From: Schistosoma mansoni
Lineage: Eukaryota; Platyhelminthes; Trematoda; Strigeidida; Schistosomatidae
Assembly: GCF_000237925.1 (NCBI RefSeq)
Contig: NC_031497.1
Coordinates: 124,001-188,000, forward strand
Direction of reading: 5' to 3'
DNA: 64,000 nt
Below, piece by piece: positions 12,301-24,532 of the stretch. The first letter of the stretch is position 1. Each line of letters starts with the position of its first letter. The notes under the pieces are model-generated. The model had not been told where the DNA came from, did no database searches, and saw nothing but the letters and a program-made list of their open reading frames with translations. The position numbers and the translations under genes were made by a program.

Positions 12301-15300
12301 ATATGGGGGTTCACGAAATGAAAGTATAAGATAAATTTAGAACTCAAGAACTAAGGGAAAGAAACAAATCTGGAATTGATCGGTTTATAGTCAGATGTTT
12401 TGGATATCAAACCTCTGTTCCATGGATGTTGTCGGGATTGTTACCTACTTCATATTTCCCCATCTTGTTCAAGTCCATGTTTTGGTCATGTACTGACAGT
12501 TAAAAAAATTTTTGTCATAGTAGATAGAATTTACTAAGACGTTTAGTGATAAAGCATTCAATTGATTTTAAACTGTGACTCGATTATTCGGACTTGTAAA
12601 GATATGTTGTGTTGGGTGGTCATCTGAAACTGATACTGACAAACTATGTACGAGCATATCCTGCTACTTGAACGGGGAAACAAGGGTTAAATAGAAAATT
12701 TTATTGAATCACTGAATCAAATATGTCTGCAAACTCATCCACAGATATTGATGTCCTTCGGATAATCAAGCTAAACTTCGACCAATAGCATGCGCCCATC
12801 AGCACCTATCTTTTGACCTTAAACTCATATTTGATCGACCGAGCCTACCAATTAGTTTTATTTATTTGAGTTCTTTAAATTCCATGTATTATTCTTACTA
12901 ATTTCATCACCTGCTATTTTTCACTTTTTTTCAGTAATTAAAAATCCTTTAACAATTTATTTATTCATCTTTAATGTCGTTCAATTTTCCGGTTATCTTT
13001 ATGTTTGTGGAGCTCTAGTCTATGGATTAATGCAGTACAAAGAAGTGCATAAGATACCATTTTATGAATGGACTATCGATAGATTAGTTTTTGTGCAAAT
13101 TTTATCCATTTTGGAACCGTTGCATGCTTTTTTAGGTTGGATTCGTGGTGGAAGTATCTTACCTGTAGTTTTTCAGGTAAGTGTGACTGTCTGAAGTGGG
13201 GATAGGTTTTTTCTTCTGCTGTTGTGTGATTTCTCTCATGTAAACTGTAGCTTCGACAGATAAAATGATCGAATTGTTACTATATTTCATCTTGACTAGG
13301 AGCAGTTCAAAAATACCTATTAATGTAAGGAGTTTGTGGTTACTTTTGAATTTTATGGTTTACATCACGAATTAGCCTTATTTAGACGACCAGAAAAACA
13401 TTAGGAAGGACTGGAAAGCTGTTCCATGCTATCATAGGACTCTTCATCAGCGTTCATCCACGGTCCCCTATCATGTGCTGAGTAGTAACCAATTTTGAGC
13501 CATAACTCCTGCAATTCTAGTGACCAGCAGAGTTCTCAGTTATGTTGAGTGTAAGGGGGTGACTCACCAACCGGATCGATTAATGACTGCATAATAGTAC
13601 GACCTAATTGAAGTTAGAAATGTAAACCGTTAAATACCGACTCAATAGTTTAAGGGATTCGCGCTTGCCCTGAGTTCTAATCTCTAGTGTGATTGTGCAT
13701 ACTTATTCTCGAGTCTCATACAAGGGCGAAACACTTGTCCAGTCCTTCCTGGTTTTCAACGATTGTTCAGCTCACTCTAATTCATAATACAGATGATAAA
13801 ATTTAAAAAAAATCTATCATTTGGTTATGTATATCTTGTGGTTAACATTTCTTAAAATTGTAGCGCTAATTTTATAAGACAGCACTAAATTCACACTACT
13901 TTTGTTCAGTTTTTGATTTCTTCAGTAGATAAATGAGAATTTGTCCCAAATTCTAAACATATAACAAAATTTGGGGACAATCAAATGTATTTCAATACGA
14001 AATTACAGAATGTCTCAGTAAAATCTGAGAACCATACAGTAAATACTTCATTTGCAAAATGTCAATCAATTGTCTCAGGCTTGATTGTTCTTTCGTTCTT
14101 AACCTTCTGCAGCCAGACATTTCACTTTTGACTGATGATACTTACTACTTATATCTGTCGACATCGGCAGCACACACCATAGTACTAACAAACGAATAGT
14201 TTATTTCACCTATTCATATTTATTTTTTCTAGTTTTAATACAAGTATACCAATTGCTGTTCTTATGCCCTAATTTTGTTCTTTGTGTGTGGTTGGAAACA
14301 AGTGACATGACTTGAAATCAGTCACAGTAGAAGTAAATCTATTTACCCATCAGTCTTCCTTTAGATCTTGAGTTTTAGACTTATCATAGGATTCCCTACT
14401 TTATTAATTCGTTGTTCCTTTTTCATCGAATCATATGGCGTATACTCGATCTTTTGTACTACGACTGATACTATCAATACTTTAACTATGCTGGAATTTG
14501 TCTTGATAATTTCATGTTTCCACTGCTCATTTAGTGGGGTAGTAATTTGAACTGAGATACTTATATGTCAGATTCTACCGTGTTTATGACTGACTCTTCG
14601 CTATTTATTTATTTATCTAAACACATGAACATTGGTAGACAGAGGCACCAAAATATTTTGCGCCACACTTCACCATTCGATTTGTGTGAGGGCCGGAATA
14701 CTGTCCGGGCGTTCAAACCGAAGCGAGTGGTTTTCTTAGGGGGCCACTCCGTAAGCCTTTGACCTAGAGATCTAATCCACTAGATAGTGGAGCAGAGTTA
14801 ATAGATGCATTCCTATGGTAGCCAGTGACCAATAATACACCATTTTTACTCTCTGGATTCTGGAGCCCATGTACATCATTGGCTGGGAATGAGGGTTTTC
14901 CGACTCCCCTAGATGGATCCTCCATACTCATCAACCCAGTTAAAGCGTCGGACATTCGCTTTCCATCCTCTGAATTTCATAAATAACACCAAATCTTGTC
15001 CACAAATGTTAGTTAATTTCAAAAAGTAAATGTTTTACCCACAAAATGTCCTAGATTGTGAAACTTATCTTCTATCAATGAATGAATAGAATTCAGTCCG
15101 TGTTGCATGCTTTAAGTGTTCATATTAACTATTATATTTCTGGTTTATTTGTTCTGTTTGAAGATCATAACCTCGATGTCAAAAGTAAGGGGAGGAGTCA
15201 TTCAATCAAACCTTATTTTAGTAAGAATCATTTTTGCCCACTTGACTCATATTTTCTTCTGTGGTCTAATTATCTACCTCTTACGTAAAACTGATCGATC

Positions 15301-18300
15301 ACTAAATAGTCACTTAAATATATATCACTCGGGGTCGCTGTTGAATAGGTTAATCTAAACTCCAACGGACTCATCTTGAGTGTTCTCATGAAATGTAATG
15401 ACCAGTTTTCTAAGAATAATCTCGACCACAGTATTCAGTTGTTTGTACACTAACTCAGTTTTTTAATGGTTTTTAAAATTAAAAACAAAAACTTTTTATT
15501 TACAAATTTTTTGTATTCTGCCCATAGTTGTTTGGTCGTTCCTTTGTTTTGTTTTGTATTGTATTGCCACATGCTGAATTCCATTCTGCGTCTACAACTT
15601 ATTGGCTTTTCTTTTCATGGAGTCTCATTGAAGTTGTTAGGTAAGTGATCTGCACCCACTTTAAACTGAACATCTCATCATGAATCAATACATAAATGCC
15701 CATCACAGTTATTTGAAACCGGCGAAACGAGACTGTTTGCGAATTCCATCGATAGGTACACCTCTGTAAGTTGCAGAATACAAAGTTACAGGAAAAGGTA
15801 TCGAGACATGCTTGGTCCTACGGGTACATACTGTGAATGGAGAGTAATTTTAAATTTCTTTATTTAGGTCTCGATAAAAGCGACTATTCGTTAATATCGA
15901 CCTATGACCTTAACCATGTCTTTCTTAGAAACCACATAAAGTAATTCAGCTAAAAGCCATTTTTCTTTAAAAACAATAAATTTATCTTTTTGGTTGTTAG
16001 AGTCTTTTAGGGTTCAGATGTTTTGTATAACCTTATTTTTACTGTTCTATAATAATTCTGTTCAATACTATATATCTAGTACAGTATTGTAATACTTTTG
16101 CGTGCATGGATTCTAATTATCGGCATGTCGTCCTACCAGAAGATATACAACGAGAAAAATGTTATTAGAATGGATGGTTAGTTTTTGATAAAACAACAAT
16201 TCCCAGTATTTTGGAAGATTTCAACTGTCTATTCACAATCATTTTTACGATAGAATCAAAAGATTCACCAAACATACCTTTCTCAGAACCTCAGGAAATT
16301 TACAAACCGCATAAAGTAAATGTCTAATAATCCTCGATGAATCGATTTGTTTATTCAAGATCTCCTCTAGATTCGGTATTCAAGAATAGTTTTCTAAATT
16401 ATCAGTGATGAATAATGGCGTAAATATGTAGCCTCTTTATATAATAAGTCAGACGAGAAACTTTCTTCAATATTAATAAAACATTAGAAGACTAATAAAA
16501 GTTCGAGCAAAATCTCCAATAGTACAAACTTTACAAGATTCCAGCAGGGTGTTTTGATGTGCTGTTCATATCTCAAGCTAAAGGTTGATAGCTTGACGTT
16601 GAAAAGGATTTAATGTGAGACTATTAAAAATAAAGTAGTGTGTATATATTAACTCATTCTAAGCGTATATACGTTTCAGTCTAATGTATAAACATATAAT
16701 TGATTACTGAACAGTATTACTATTTACCTGTCCAGTGAATGAATTAAGAAACCAAAACGAAATATCATGTTTAGTAATTTCGATATTAATAAGTGAAATA
16801 GTGACACTATTGCTGGTTAGCGTTTTTTTAGCGAGTTGGTTTTTCTACGGGATGGGGTCGCTAACCCTATGCCCAACCCTCCTTCTTTACCCAGGCTTGG
16901 AACCGTCAGTAACTCTAGAAGAGCTACAGGCGGAGTTAGTGACACTATTAGTTTATGTGATTAAGGCACTTGATTTTCAGTTATTATTTCTCACATATGA
17001 ACCCTGTTTAACGTAATACATCTTTGCCTAAATTCTACCTAAATATCAAATGTAATTCACAGCCGAAAAAAACCTGTACGCTTTAGTAAATATGATACAT
17101 TTCATGTTGGGTTCGCCACTTTTGTTGTGTTGCTGATGTGAATCCGATCTGGATGAACGTATGAATATGCTATGAACATAAATCTTTTATTTATCTCCGT
17201 ATATTACCTAGGTTAACCCCGTTTGTGTGATGATGGTAATAAGAAGCTAAATACAGGTTGCGTTGGATGAATTTATTTCAGGCACTCGTTTATCCAGATA
17301 GACATTCAGAATAAGAAGAGTGACTCAATATTTATTGTTAGACAAAAGTAAGCTAAACACACATACAGTTATGTAAAAACAGTCAGGGTTAATAAACGAA
17401 TAACCAAAGAGGTTAACATCCAACTCAAGAATGAATAAATCGGTCTACTTGGTAGCTAGAATAACCCATATGGGCTTGATTTAGTAGTAGACACTACAAA
17501 CCACTAACGAGTGTACTTATGGATGTAAAATATACCTAACCCCTTGTTATTATCGGTCTAGTGTAATTTAGTATACCTACATATTTGTTGTTTTTATAAT
17601 ATTCATCTGTTTTTTGTTTACCCCCATTCACTCGTTTTCTTATTATTATTATTATTACAGATATCCATATTACATTTTGTCATTATTAAGTTTTCAAAAT
17701 GGACTTATCACTTATTTACGTCATACATTATGGATAATATTATATCCCATTGGATTTATATGTGAAGGTAAATAGGAACTAAAAACATGAATAATACCGA
17801 TAGGTTGTTTTTCTGAATGTTTTTTGGTGAATTGTATTTATTCTTTTATTGTTTTCACTCTATAGAAAATATTCACCATTCGAACATCATGGTGTTTAAT
17901 GTAGCAACATGGGTCTGAGCCCCAAAAAGTCTTGGTACGGCCGAGAGTGGGGAGGGCCCGCCCTCTCTCTCTCTCTCGAAATACTCGCATATGGCCACGC
18001 GAATATATAGCCTCTGCCAGGGAAGTCCTACTCATTGCCTTCTCGTGGCGGGAGTGTTGTTTACGAAATTGAGAGGACGAAAAGCGAATGTCCGACGCTT
18101 TTACCGTGTTGGTGGACACGGCGAGTCCACCTAGGGGAGTTGGAAAACCCTGATTTCAAACCAATAGAGCACATGGGCTCCAGTATCCTGAAGGAACAAA
18201 TTGCGTATGAATCAATTGTTGGTCACCGGCTACCATGTGACCGCATCTCCTCACGATCCACTAATGCCTTGTGGATCAGATCTTTAGGTCAAATGCTCCG

Positions 18301-21300
18301 GATGTGGTTTCCTAAGAAAACCACTTGCTTCAGTCTGGGCACCTGGGCAGTATCATAGCCCTTACACAATCAAATGAAATGACAATTTTTCGTGTGGCGC
18401 ATATGTATCTGGTGCCTCCTTGTACCAATATTTATGTGTTTAAATAAATAAAATTAAATGTGCACGATATATACCACGTTTTACATGTCACCCAGAGTTT
18501 CTAACCATCGGTTACAATAGTCATGCAGACCCGAACCGAGTTGTCTGCCTCTACCAACATGACTCAGACAAGAAGTTAGTGACTTTATGGATTGATATCA
18601 CGTTTTGGTTTGGTCTCTAACTTTCTACCATCCGTTTCCAACACTAGTCAGCATTACGCGCCGTGGTAGTTGGTGGTTGGGCATGTGTAGTACTTGGCTA
18701 AACCATCTCAGTCGATGAAGATTCACTAACTCATCAACTGATTTGCCATCATTTCATTAATACCCTGGCGTCTAACCTCACTGTCACTTACCTGGTGATC
18801 CTAGTAGATGCGAGCTATATTTCTAAGACATCTGCGATCAGATACTAGTAAATCACAAGTATCTTCTACTCTTGATGACCGCGTTTCGTAGCCGTAAAAT
18901 AAAACAAAACGAACTGATGTGCAGTCTTACGCGAGAACATTGAACCTCTAAACTACTGAGCTGGAATCCAATGATGCTCAGTCCACATGTACTCAGTGAT
19001 TTAATTCAAGGGGAGATTTCTAGATTGATAGTTAGAAGTTGTGATCAGTGGCGCTCAATCATGTCAGATGTGAAAAAGATTCCCACCGAAGGTAATGAAA
19101 CATGGTCACGTAGTATTATGAATGGATTGATCAAAGTTAGACTTTTACACCCCTGGTAGTATTTCACCGAGATAGTGTACATCATGTTATATCATAACCT
19201 TATATATTGTTTTAATCTTTTTTACCTATTTGGGTCAACATCTGGTTAGTTATTACCCCAGAATAAATTACAATTAGCTATACAGTAGTAGTAATTATAC
19301 ATCTATATTCTCATCTAGTTTATTTCAATGAACAGATGAATAACTTGATTGAAATTATCATTAGTATTATTGCCTTAAATTTCATATGATGGATTCCTTT
19401 TTTTGTGATAGTTGGTGATAATTATAAACTGTTCATTTTTATGATAATTTTCTGAAGAAAGTAAGTCAGTCATTCAGTCATCTACAACGTAGAACCAGGC
19501 ACATATATGCATCGGTCCAAGTTGCAATACCTCGTTAGCACAACAAGATGAACACCGGATTCCTAGAAATAGTTAATTTAGTGGTGGTAATATATAAAAG
19601 ATAGGTTGTATATAAGGATATAGTATAGGAAGGAAGACAGATATGAAGCGATTTTAATCTCAAGGTTTAAGGGAAGATAAAAAGTGTATACACCTGAGCC
19701 ATTGTGATCGATTTTGAGCCATGTCACCCAAGAGTCTCCAACCATTGGTTACGATAGTCACGCGGACCCCAACCAAGTAGTTTGTATCTACCAACATGGC
19801 TAGACTAGAAGTTAGTGACTTCAAGCTCTGATACCACGTTTTGGTTTAGGAAAGGGAAAACACTTTCAAATAATTCTGTCAACATTTTTAAGGGTTTGAA
19901 TCTTATTCCATTGTTGAAATTTGGGACTGAATTTTAGTCAATCTTTTTTGGGATATATATGATTTCTTTGCGGATCGCTTTTATATATTATCCACTTTGT
20001 CACAAGTTATTCAGAATAGATAGATACGATAACCAGTTTTGGAATCCATGACTGATGTTTCATTTTATTCAGGTTTTATTACCTAGCAAAATGGTTAAAT
20101 CGAGGTGATCCATGCTGGATGCGCATATATACCAACAAAGTTTGATTGGAATTCAGTCCTGAATATCAATCAACAACAGAATAATTGTTAACTCCTTATG
20201 ACCATCATACCTGTTGAACAGGTTAATAGGTATTTGAACTAAGTAAGTCAGTGGTGAATACGTTGGGTTGTGAAATGAAAGGTACTAGATTGAAGTCTCA
20301 GTCTAAATATAAACATTGAGGTGCAGGTGCATTCAGCTAGTGAGTCCTAAATAGAATGAAACTCTGTTTCCTGAGTTTTACTGCTAATCACAACCCTCCT
20401 ATTCGAAATCCTCGACTGACTTATCATTAGTAATATCGACACTTAAATTGAAATTTAATAATCAATACTTCAATAGGGGATTTGTTTTTTTCTTGGTCTC
20501 TACATCTCCATCATTATTTATTATTGAAAAGATGTATTCTGTACTTTTTTACTTATTATCAGGCAAATTAATCATTCGATCACTGCCTTTATTGATCGAA
20601 TCCCGAAAATTCTGTTTAGAACTACCGAATTCAGCTAATGTCAGCTTTGATTTTACAACTTTTCTTCAAATATATATGTTCTCTATGTCTTTTGGTAAGT
20701 GAATGCTCGAGCTTATATTTATTAAACATGTTATCAACTAACAATATTTATGAAATGATGATTACTCAGGTAAATTGTACACTGTTAATTGTTAAAAGGT
20801 ACCCGGCAGAAAATCCTGCTTGATCTAGGTTTTATGTTAGTATACTTGTCATTATTATGGTATACCTTCCATATTGAGAAAAGTGATGCTCCCTATGGGA
20901 TTCAAACTTTAAGAGATTCAGTCCAATGGTAGCAAACGATAAAACTACTTCATACATCTATTCCTTCCTTGAGTATTCTGGAGTCACTCCCATGTATATC
21001 ATTGTTTTGAGATCAGAGTTTTCCAACTCTCCTAGGTAGACGCTTTGTACACACCGACCAGTTTTAAGCATCAGATGTTTGTTTGTCATACTTTCATTCC
21101 TGTAAAAAGCACCTCTGTTAACAGAATACTATCTTAATAGTCTTTACCTGCCTAATTTGTTCCCCCCAACCCCATCGCCCTAAGTACACGAATTTCTAAT
21201 TGGATAGTTAAATTATATTCTTTTTTATTTATACACTATTTTATTGATTTTCATTTTCTCCCTAGGTTTATACTATAATATGAGACATTTATATTTGAGA

Positions 21301-21486
21301 CGACGTAAAATAATTGGTCCTCGACCAATTAAAGGAGCTGATCAAATGGGTTATCTTTCTTTTATACCATTCTTACGTTCATTAGTTCATGGATCAAAGA
21401 TGAAAAATGGCTCTACTACCACTAGTACTAGTACCATTAAAAAGAAGTATATAGATAATCGTAGCAGTTTACCGAAATTAAACTAA
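9321..21486 (+). CDS. HACD3: Very-long-chain 3-hydroxyacyl-CoA dehydratase, HACD3 type (p23/CS domain + PTPLA domain)
   Basis: Nine exons: 9321-9413, 9451-9567, 10553-10762, 11812-11875, 12935-13176, 15528-15640, 17661-17767, 20563-20694, 21266-21486. All junctions are GT/AG and keep phase; the product is 432 residues (human HACD3: 362). Residues about 7-110 are a p23/CS domain (HPIVYWGQ, EEFMFSAMGTG, KYEFSISYY). Residues about 162-385 are the multi-pass dehydratase (VQFSGYLYVC, LFGRSFVLF, YLRHTLWIILYPIGF, FLQIYMFSM, GLYYNMRHLY). The catalytic pair is Tyr308 and Glu315 (LYPIGFICE). HACDs perform the third step of fatty-acid elongation in the ER membrane, dehydrating 3-hydroxyacyl-CoA; schistosomes lack de novo fatty-acid synthesis and elongate host lipids, so the step matters. 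Differences from human: a longer acidic linker (residues about 120-160) and a longer Ser/Thr-rich C-tail. Exon 1 is the least certain, but it aligns without gaps to the human N-terminus. Confidence 0.93.
11222..11440 (+). repeat. Family E interspersed repeat, copy 1 (5' part only)
   Basis: Matches the first about 220 bp of the family E repeat (see 17925-18450), beginning near CCCCCAAATGCCCTGGTA and stopping after CACCTAGGGGAGTTGG. It lies in HACD3 intron 3 and lacks the 3' half of the family. Confidence 0.7.
13385..13770. repeat. Old family-A-like SINE pair (inverted)
   Basis: A minus-oriented segment (about 13395-13470, with GACTCTTCATCAGC and CATCCACGGTCCC) and a plus-oriented segment (about 13700-13765, with GAGTCTCATACAAGG, GCGAAAC and TCCTGGTTTTC) resemble the hammerhead and tail of family A but are much diverged. 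They lie in HACD3 intron 5. Confidence 0.45.
13971..14185 (+). repeat. Family D interspersed repeat, copy 1
   Basis: Shares GGGGACAATCAAATGTA, GAGAACCATACAGTAAA and GTCAATCAATTGTCTCA with the copies at 31226-31505 and 43821-44105, but lacks about 80 bp of their middle. Class unknown. It lies in HACD3 intron 5. Confidence 0.6.
14340..14585 (+). mobile_element. LINE 3' UTR fragment
   Basis: Resembles the 3' UTR of the LINE at 27600-28140 (CTACTATTCTGGGAT-like core, CTTGATAATTTCA) and ends in a similar TGACTGACTC tail. It is 5'-truncated, as expected from target-primed reverse transcription. HACD3 intron 5. Confidence 0.5.
14590..14990 (-). repeat. Family E interspersed repeat, copy 2 (diverged)
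   Basis: The minus strand reads GAAAGCGAATGTCCGACGCT, then CATCTAGGGGAGTCGGAAA, and ends near ATGTGTTTAGATAAATAAAT, the same order as family E at 17925-18450. It is older than the other copies and immediately follows a LINE tail. Confidence 0.6.
16795..16965 (-). mobile_element. LINE 5' UTR fragment, antisense
   Basis: On the minus strand this matches the 5' end of the LINE at 54964-55350 (CTCCGCCTGTAGCTC, GGTTAGCGACCCCAT, CTCGCTAAAAAAACGCTAAC). Only the 5' untranslated part is present. It lies in HACD3 intron 6. The flanking GTGACACTATT occurs on both sides (about 16801 and 16939) and could be a duplication. Confidence 0.6.
17640..17658 (+). repeat. (ATT)n microsatellite at the HACD3 exon 7 acceptor
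   Basis: Seven ATT-type units run into the acceptor ATTATTACAG directly before exon 7, so part of the polypyrimidine/acceptor region is made of microsatellite. Confidence 0.7.
17925..18450 (+). repeat. Family E interspersed repeat, copy 3 (near full length)
   Basis: About 520 bp unit. Landmarks in order are TACGGCCGAGAGTGGGGAG, GGCCACGCGAATATATAGCC, GAGGACGAAAAGCGAATGTC, CACCTAGGGGAGTTGG, CACATGGGCTCCAGTATCC and a 3' end at ACCAATATTTATGTGTTTAA with an ATAAATAAAA tail. Short open frames in it do not match a protein. It could be a SINE or a LINE 3' end; I cannot say which. It begins about 160 bp after HACD3 exon 7. Confidence 0.7.
18465..18960 (-). mobile_element. LINE 3'-end fragment
   Basis: The minus strand carries the end of a non-LTR polymerase ORF and its 3' UTR, parallel to 27600-28140: CTGAGATGGTTTAGCC-like WLxH coding, then GGTCTGCATGACTATTGT. 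It is frameshifted and 5'-truncated. HACD3 intron 7. Confidence 0.55.
19445..19860 (-). mobile_element. LINE 3'-end fragment
   Basis: Same LINE family as 18465-18960 and 27600-28140. Near 19730-19850 it shares ATGTTGGTAGATACAAACTA and GGTCCGCGTGACTATCGTAA-like stretches (minus strand), and near 19460-19560 a tail with TGACTGAATGACTGAC. It lies in HACD3 intron 7. Confidence 0.55.
20250..20370 (+). repeat. Smalpha-like SINE remnant (family B)
   Basis: A B-box-like piece is followed by GAGGTGCAGGTGCATTCAG, a decayed hammerhead core CTAGTGAGTCCTAAATAGAA and TGAAAC. It is old and inactive-looking. It lies in HACD3 intron 7, about 200 bp before exon 8. Confidence 0.45.
20960..21100 (-). repeat. 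Family E interspersed repeat, copy 4 (diverged fragment)
   Basis: The minus strand reads ACCTAGGAGAGTTGGAAAAC and later ACATGGGAGTGACTCCAGAA, matching the central part of family E. It is much diverged and lies in HACD3 intron 8. Confidence 0.45.
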
Positions 21487-21565
21487 TTTATTTCTTTGCA
21501 TTACATGTATAATTTCCATGATGTAATAATTGTTAAATGATGTGATATTTTATTCTATGTATCTT

Positions 21566-21579
21566 AATAAATAAATAAA
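21566..21579 (+). promoter_or_regulatory. HACD3 polyadenylation signal cluster
   Basis: Overlapping AATAAA hexamers in a TAATAAATAAATAAAT run 80 nt after the HACD3 stop, followed by a T-rich stretch. Position and context fit a cleavage/polyadenylation signal. Confidence 0.6.
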
Positions 21580-23490
21580 TTGTATTTTTCATTGTCTAAA
21601 CCATCTTCTTATTTCATTGAAATTATGGATCGCTCAATGTTCGACCAACATTGAAAATCTGAAAGTACTGGATGGCTGTTTTGTTCTAGTATGGAACTCC
21701 TCAACAGTGCTCATCCACGATCCCACACACGTGATTCTAATTTTTTGTTTTATGCGAGTACTGAATAATTTTGTTAACTGTTAAAGTCTTTGATATTATT
21801 TAGTTAGACAGCAATGTTAAATAGATATATCTGTTTACCGATTGTATGTTTCAGTGTAACAGGTTGATGATGAAGTATATAATTCTCTGATATGATACTT
21901 GGGCAAAACAGTATATTGTATAGCGGTGTCAATAAAAGATAAAAATGATATGCGCTGGAAGAAATAACTATCTTAATCAAGGACGGGAACACACTATACA
22001 ACAGCCCGCTCCATATTGCTTTACGGCTGCTCAAAGTAGCATTTAAAGGTAGAAGATAAGAGTTTGTTACATGTATTCAATCAAAAATGTCTTCGAAGCA
22101 TTGCGTGTGTTTTGTGAAACTCCAGAATGAGTAACTTACGGTATTAGTTAGATATCCCAAGTCGTTTGATATCTCTATTAAACTTTCATCATTTGAGATG
22201 AACAAGATATGTGTTACTCGCATCCGTAGCCATCACTGACCTGAAATCACAATACTGACTGGTATAAGCTTAGTCTGGAAAAAGCTAGAGTTGACCTAAG
22301 TGAAAGTATATTGTTATCGATTCATCACTTTAACTTTATGTATTCAATTAGTGTATCCTATTGTACACATGCTGTTGCTGATATGATCTTCACTTTAATC
22401 ATTCTGACTTTCTGACCGAATGATGCTGCTTCACTCATAAGCAAATGCTTAATAGTTAGTAAAGTAACTTCACGATGTCGGTTTGAGAGCATATGACAAA
22501 TTAATATAGTAATAGTGTAATAGTAATCGCTGAATGCGACAACGTAAGCTGTGCGTTTCTCAGGATTATGTTGATACTTGTTTATAAATGTCATCTGTAC
22601 ACAAACGGTCAGATTTTATCGAGTTCAGTTTACATGCATCTAAAAAAAGTCAGTAGCTTCAAGGTGTACAAATAATCAGTAATATTAAACTACATATACC
22701 TTAAATCTGAAGCTTGGATTTGATAAGTACACTATTTTTAGTGAATGATAGGTACTGGAGTAGATTTTTCACATGACCTATAAACCTTCCTACATACATA
22801 ATCGCGCTAGTGATGTTTTTCGGAAACAAATTGTTATATTAGGTTGTAATGTTGTGGTTAAAGGAAGCCGATAGGAAACAAACGAACTAGGTTTCGCGCT
22901 ATTTAGTAATGGTCAACAAAGTATACCTGCAATCATGAGGCAATTAATGTTCCCTATCGGATCCGAACCTATGCCACCTAGCTTCACAGCCAGAAATGTT
23001 ATCACTGAACTGTTTGGACTGACCTCCCGAACGACTGAGATATATTTGCAATTGATTGATTATTGAGTAATGATCGATGTCATGTGAATGAAGTCCTTCT
23101 TATTTTTGATCAAATTCAATCCACTAAGTTGCTTTATAGTGATTAGTCTAACAGACTCAACATCGCGTGCACTATATTGAGATATAAGGCAGTGATTCGT
23201 TATATTGAGTCACTGAAGTAGACCTATTTACAGGTCAGGTATATAGTATGGTACCATTTCATTTCTTAACGTTTTACTATCAAGAAAGATATGTAAAACG
23301 TTTTTCATCAATTTGAATTTACTATTAATGACAGTTTATTATGGGTATTTTCCATATGGTAATGAAAAATTGATATACGATTTATTTATTTTTATCTTAA
23401 GCAAATAATCAAACTTTTATTAGTTAGTATTGAATGACAGTAATATGATCCAGTAAAAAAATCGTTGGTTGAATTTATTTTCTCTTAATC
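21580..23490. other. Convergent intergenic region, first part
   Basis: A diverged family-A-like piece lies at 21655-21745 (minus; GGATGGCTGTTTTGTTC, CATCCACGATCCCAC), and the family F repeat at 22850-23040. No exon is recognised between them. Confidence 0.5.
22850..23040 (+). repeat. Family F interspersed repeat, copy 1
   Basis: Shares CTAGGTTTCGCGCTATTTAG, GGTCAACAAAGTA and a GTTATCACTGAACTG segment with 56370-56600 and, inverted, with 33525-33670. Old and diverged; no coding capacity seen. Confidence 0.4.
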
Positions 23491-23778
23491 TCACTCATTA
23501 ACAGCTGCTCAACTTCGTGGTTTGGTCGGAGTTAGATGTAAACACCACCGGATGCCGGCTCAGTGGTCTATCGGTTAAGTGCTCTGGCGCGAGACTAGTA
23601 AGTCCTGAGTTCGAACCTCGCGAGGCGAGGTCGTGGATGCGCACTGCTGAGGAGTCCCACAATAGGACGAAACGGCCATTCAGTGCTTCCAGGTTTTCCC
23701 TGGTGATCTAGTTTCAATTGACTCACGCTTTCAATTATGAAAATACTAAATCTCCACAAAAAGCCCCTTCACTCATTA
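23491..23778 (+). mobile_element. Family A SINE, copy A1, with 10-bp target-site duplication
   Basis: tRNA-like A box (AGTGGTCTATCGGTTAAGTG) and B box (GAGTTCGAACCTC) are followed by a hammerhead-like segment (CTGAGGA, GTCC...GGAC, GAAAC at about 23650-23673) and a tail ending CAAATCTCCACAAA-like. The direct repeat TCACTCATTA at 23491-23500 and 23769-23778 marks the insertion. The 5' end is truncated relative to A6. Confidence 0.8.
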
Positions 23779-24532
23779 TACACCAGTAAATATTATATTT
23801 TCCTTGTCCATTGAAATCCTTCTAATTTTTGTTAATTATTACTATACGATTTACCGTTCTTGAGTTATCTCCAGTCTATTAATTACTGCCTCCCACATTC
23901 ACAGCCACATTTGGCTAAATCTTGTACAAATGTTATTTTCTATTTTATTGTACGATGTGGTCTGTTTGTTTGGTATATAAGCTCAGTATGCTTGAAATAA
24001 ATGCTTCTTATTGCAGAGGCTATTATTGATGTTCTGGACTTGACTGGCTGGGCTAGACAGAAAGCAGGACTGATAAGTACTCTAAACTGCTCGTACAGGT
24101 TTCGTGTGTGATTGATCCGATCGATAATTCGCTGCTCTATAATTGGCGGCATCGTTACGTCATATATTGAGCAGGGCATGCAGGCCACAAGATATAACAA
24201 TTATCTAATTGGTTTCTTCTTTTCAAACGTCTCATGTTGTGGTTATACTTAACGGTCGTCTAGTGTGTTGTATCCAAGACTTTCTATCAGTTTTTCGTTC
24301 ATTTGGTGAATAAGTGCTTGATATTAGTATGGTTTTCATTAAAGATTTCATTTTAATCTCTTTTGATAATGTTTTTTCTTGTCAGCGTTATCGACGTCAT
24401 AGGTATGAGAGCGTTTGTCACTTCCCGCTTCTTTATACCATATAATGTAAACTAGTTTAGTAGTGACCTCAGAGAGACAGCTGCTTGAGACTGATCACAC
24501 ACAGCCTTTTTGTGGGTTTTTTTATATATTAC

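Noticed and set aside
18090-18125. Hammerhead-like GGACGAAAAGCG and TGTCC in family E
   Set aside because: There is no CTGANGA core and no stem II opposite it; GAAA next to GGAC is coincidental.
18035-18358. 107-codon open frame
   Set aside because: It lies wholly in family E; the other copies do not preserve the same frame across their length.
23560-23620. tRNA gene suggested by A and B boxes
   Set aside because: No acceptor or anticodon stems could be paired. The same boxes recur in many truncated copies followed by a hammerhead and tail, so this is a tRNA-derived SINE.
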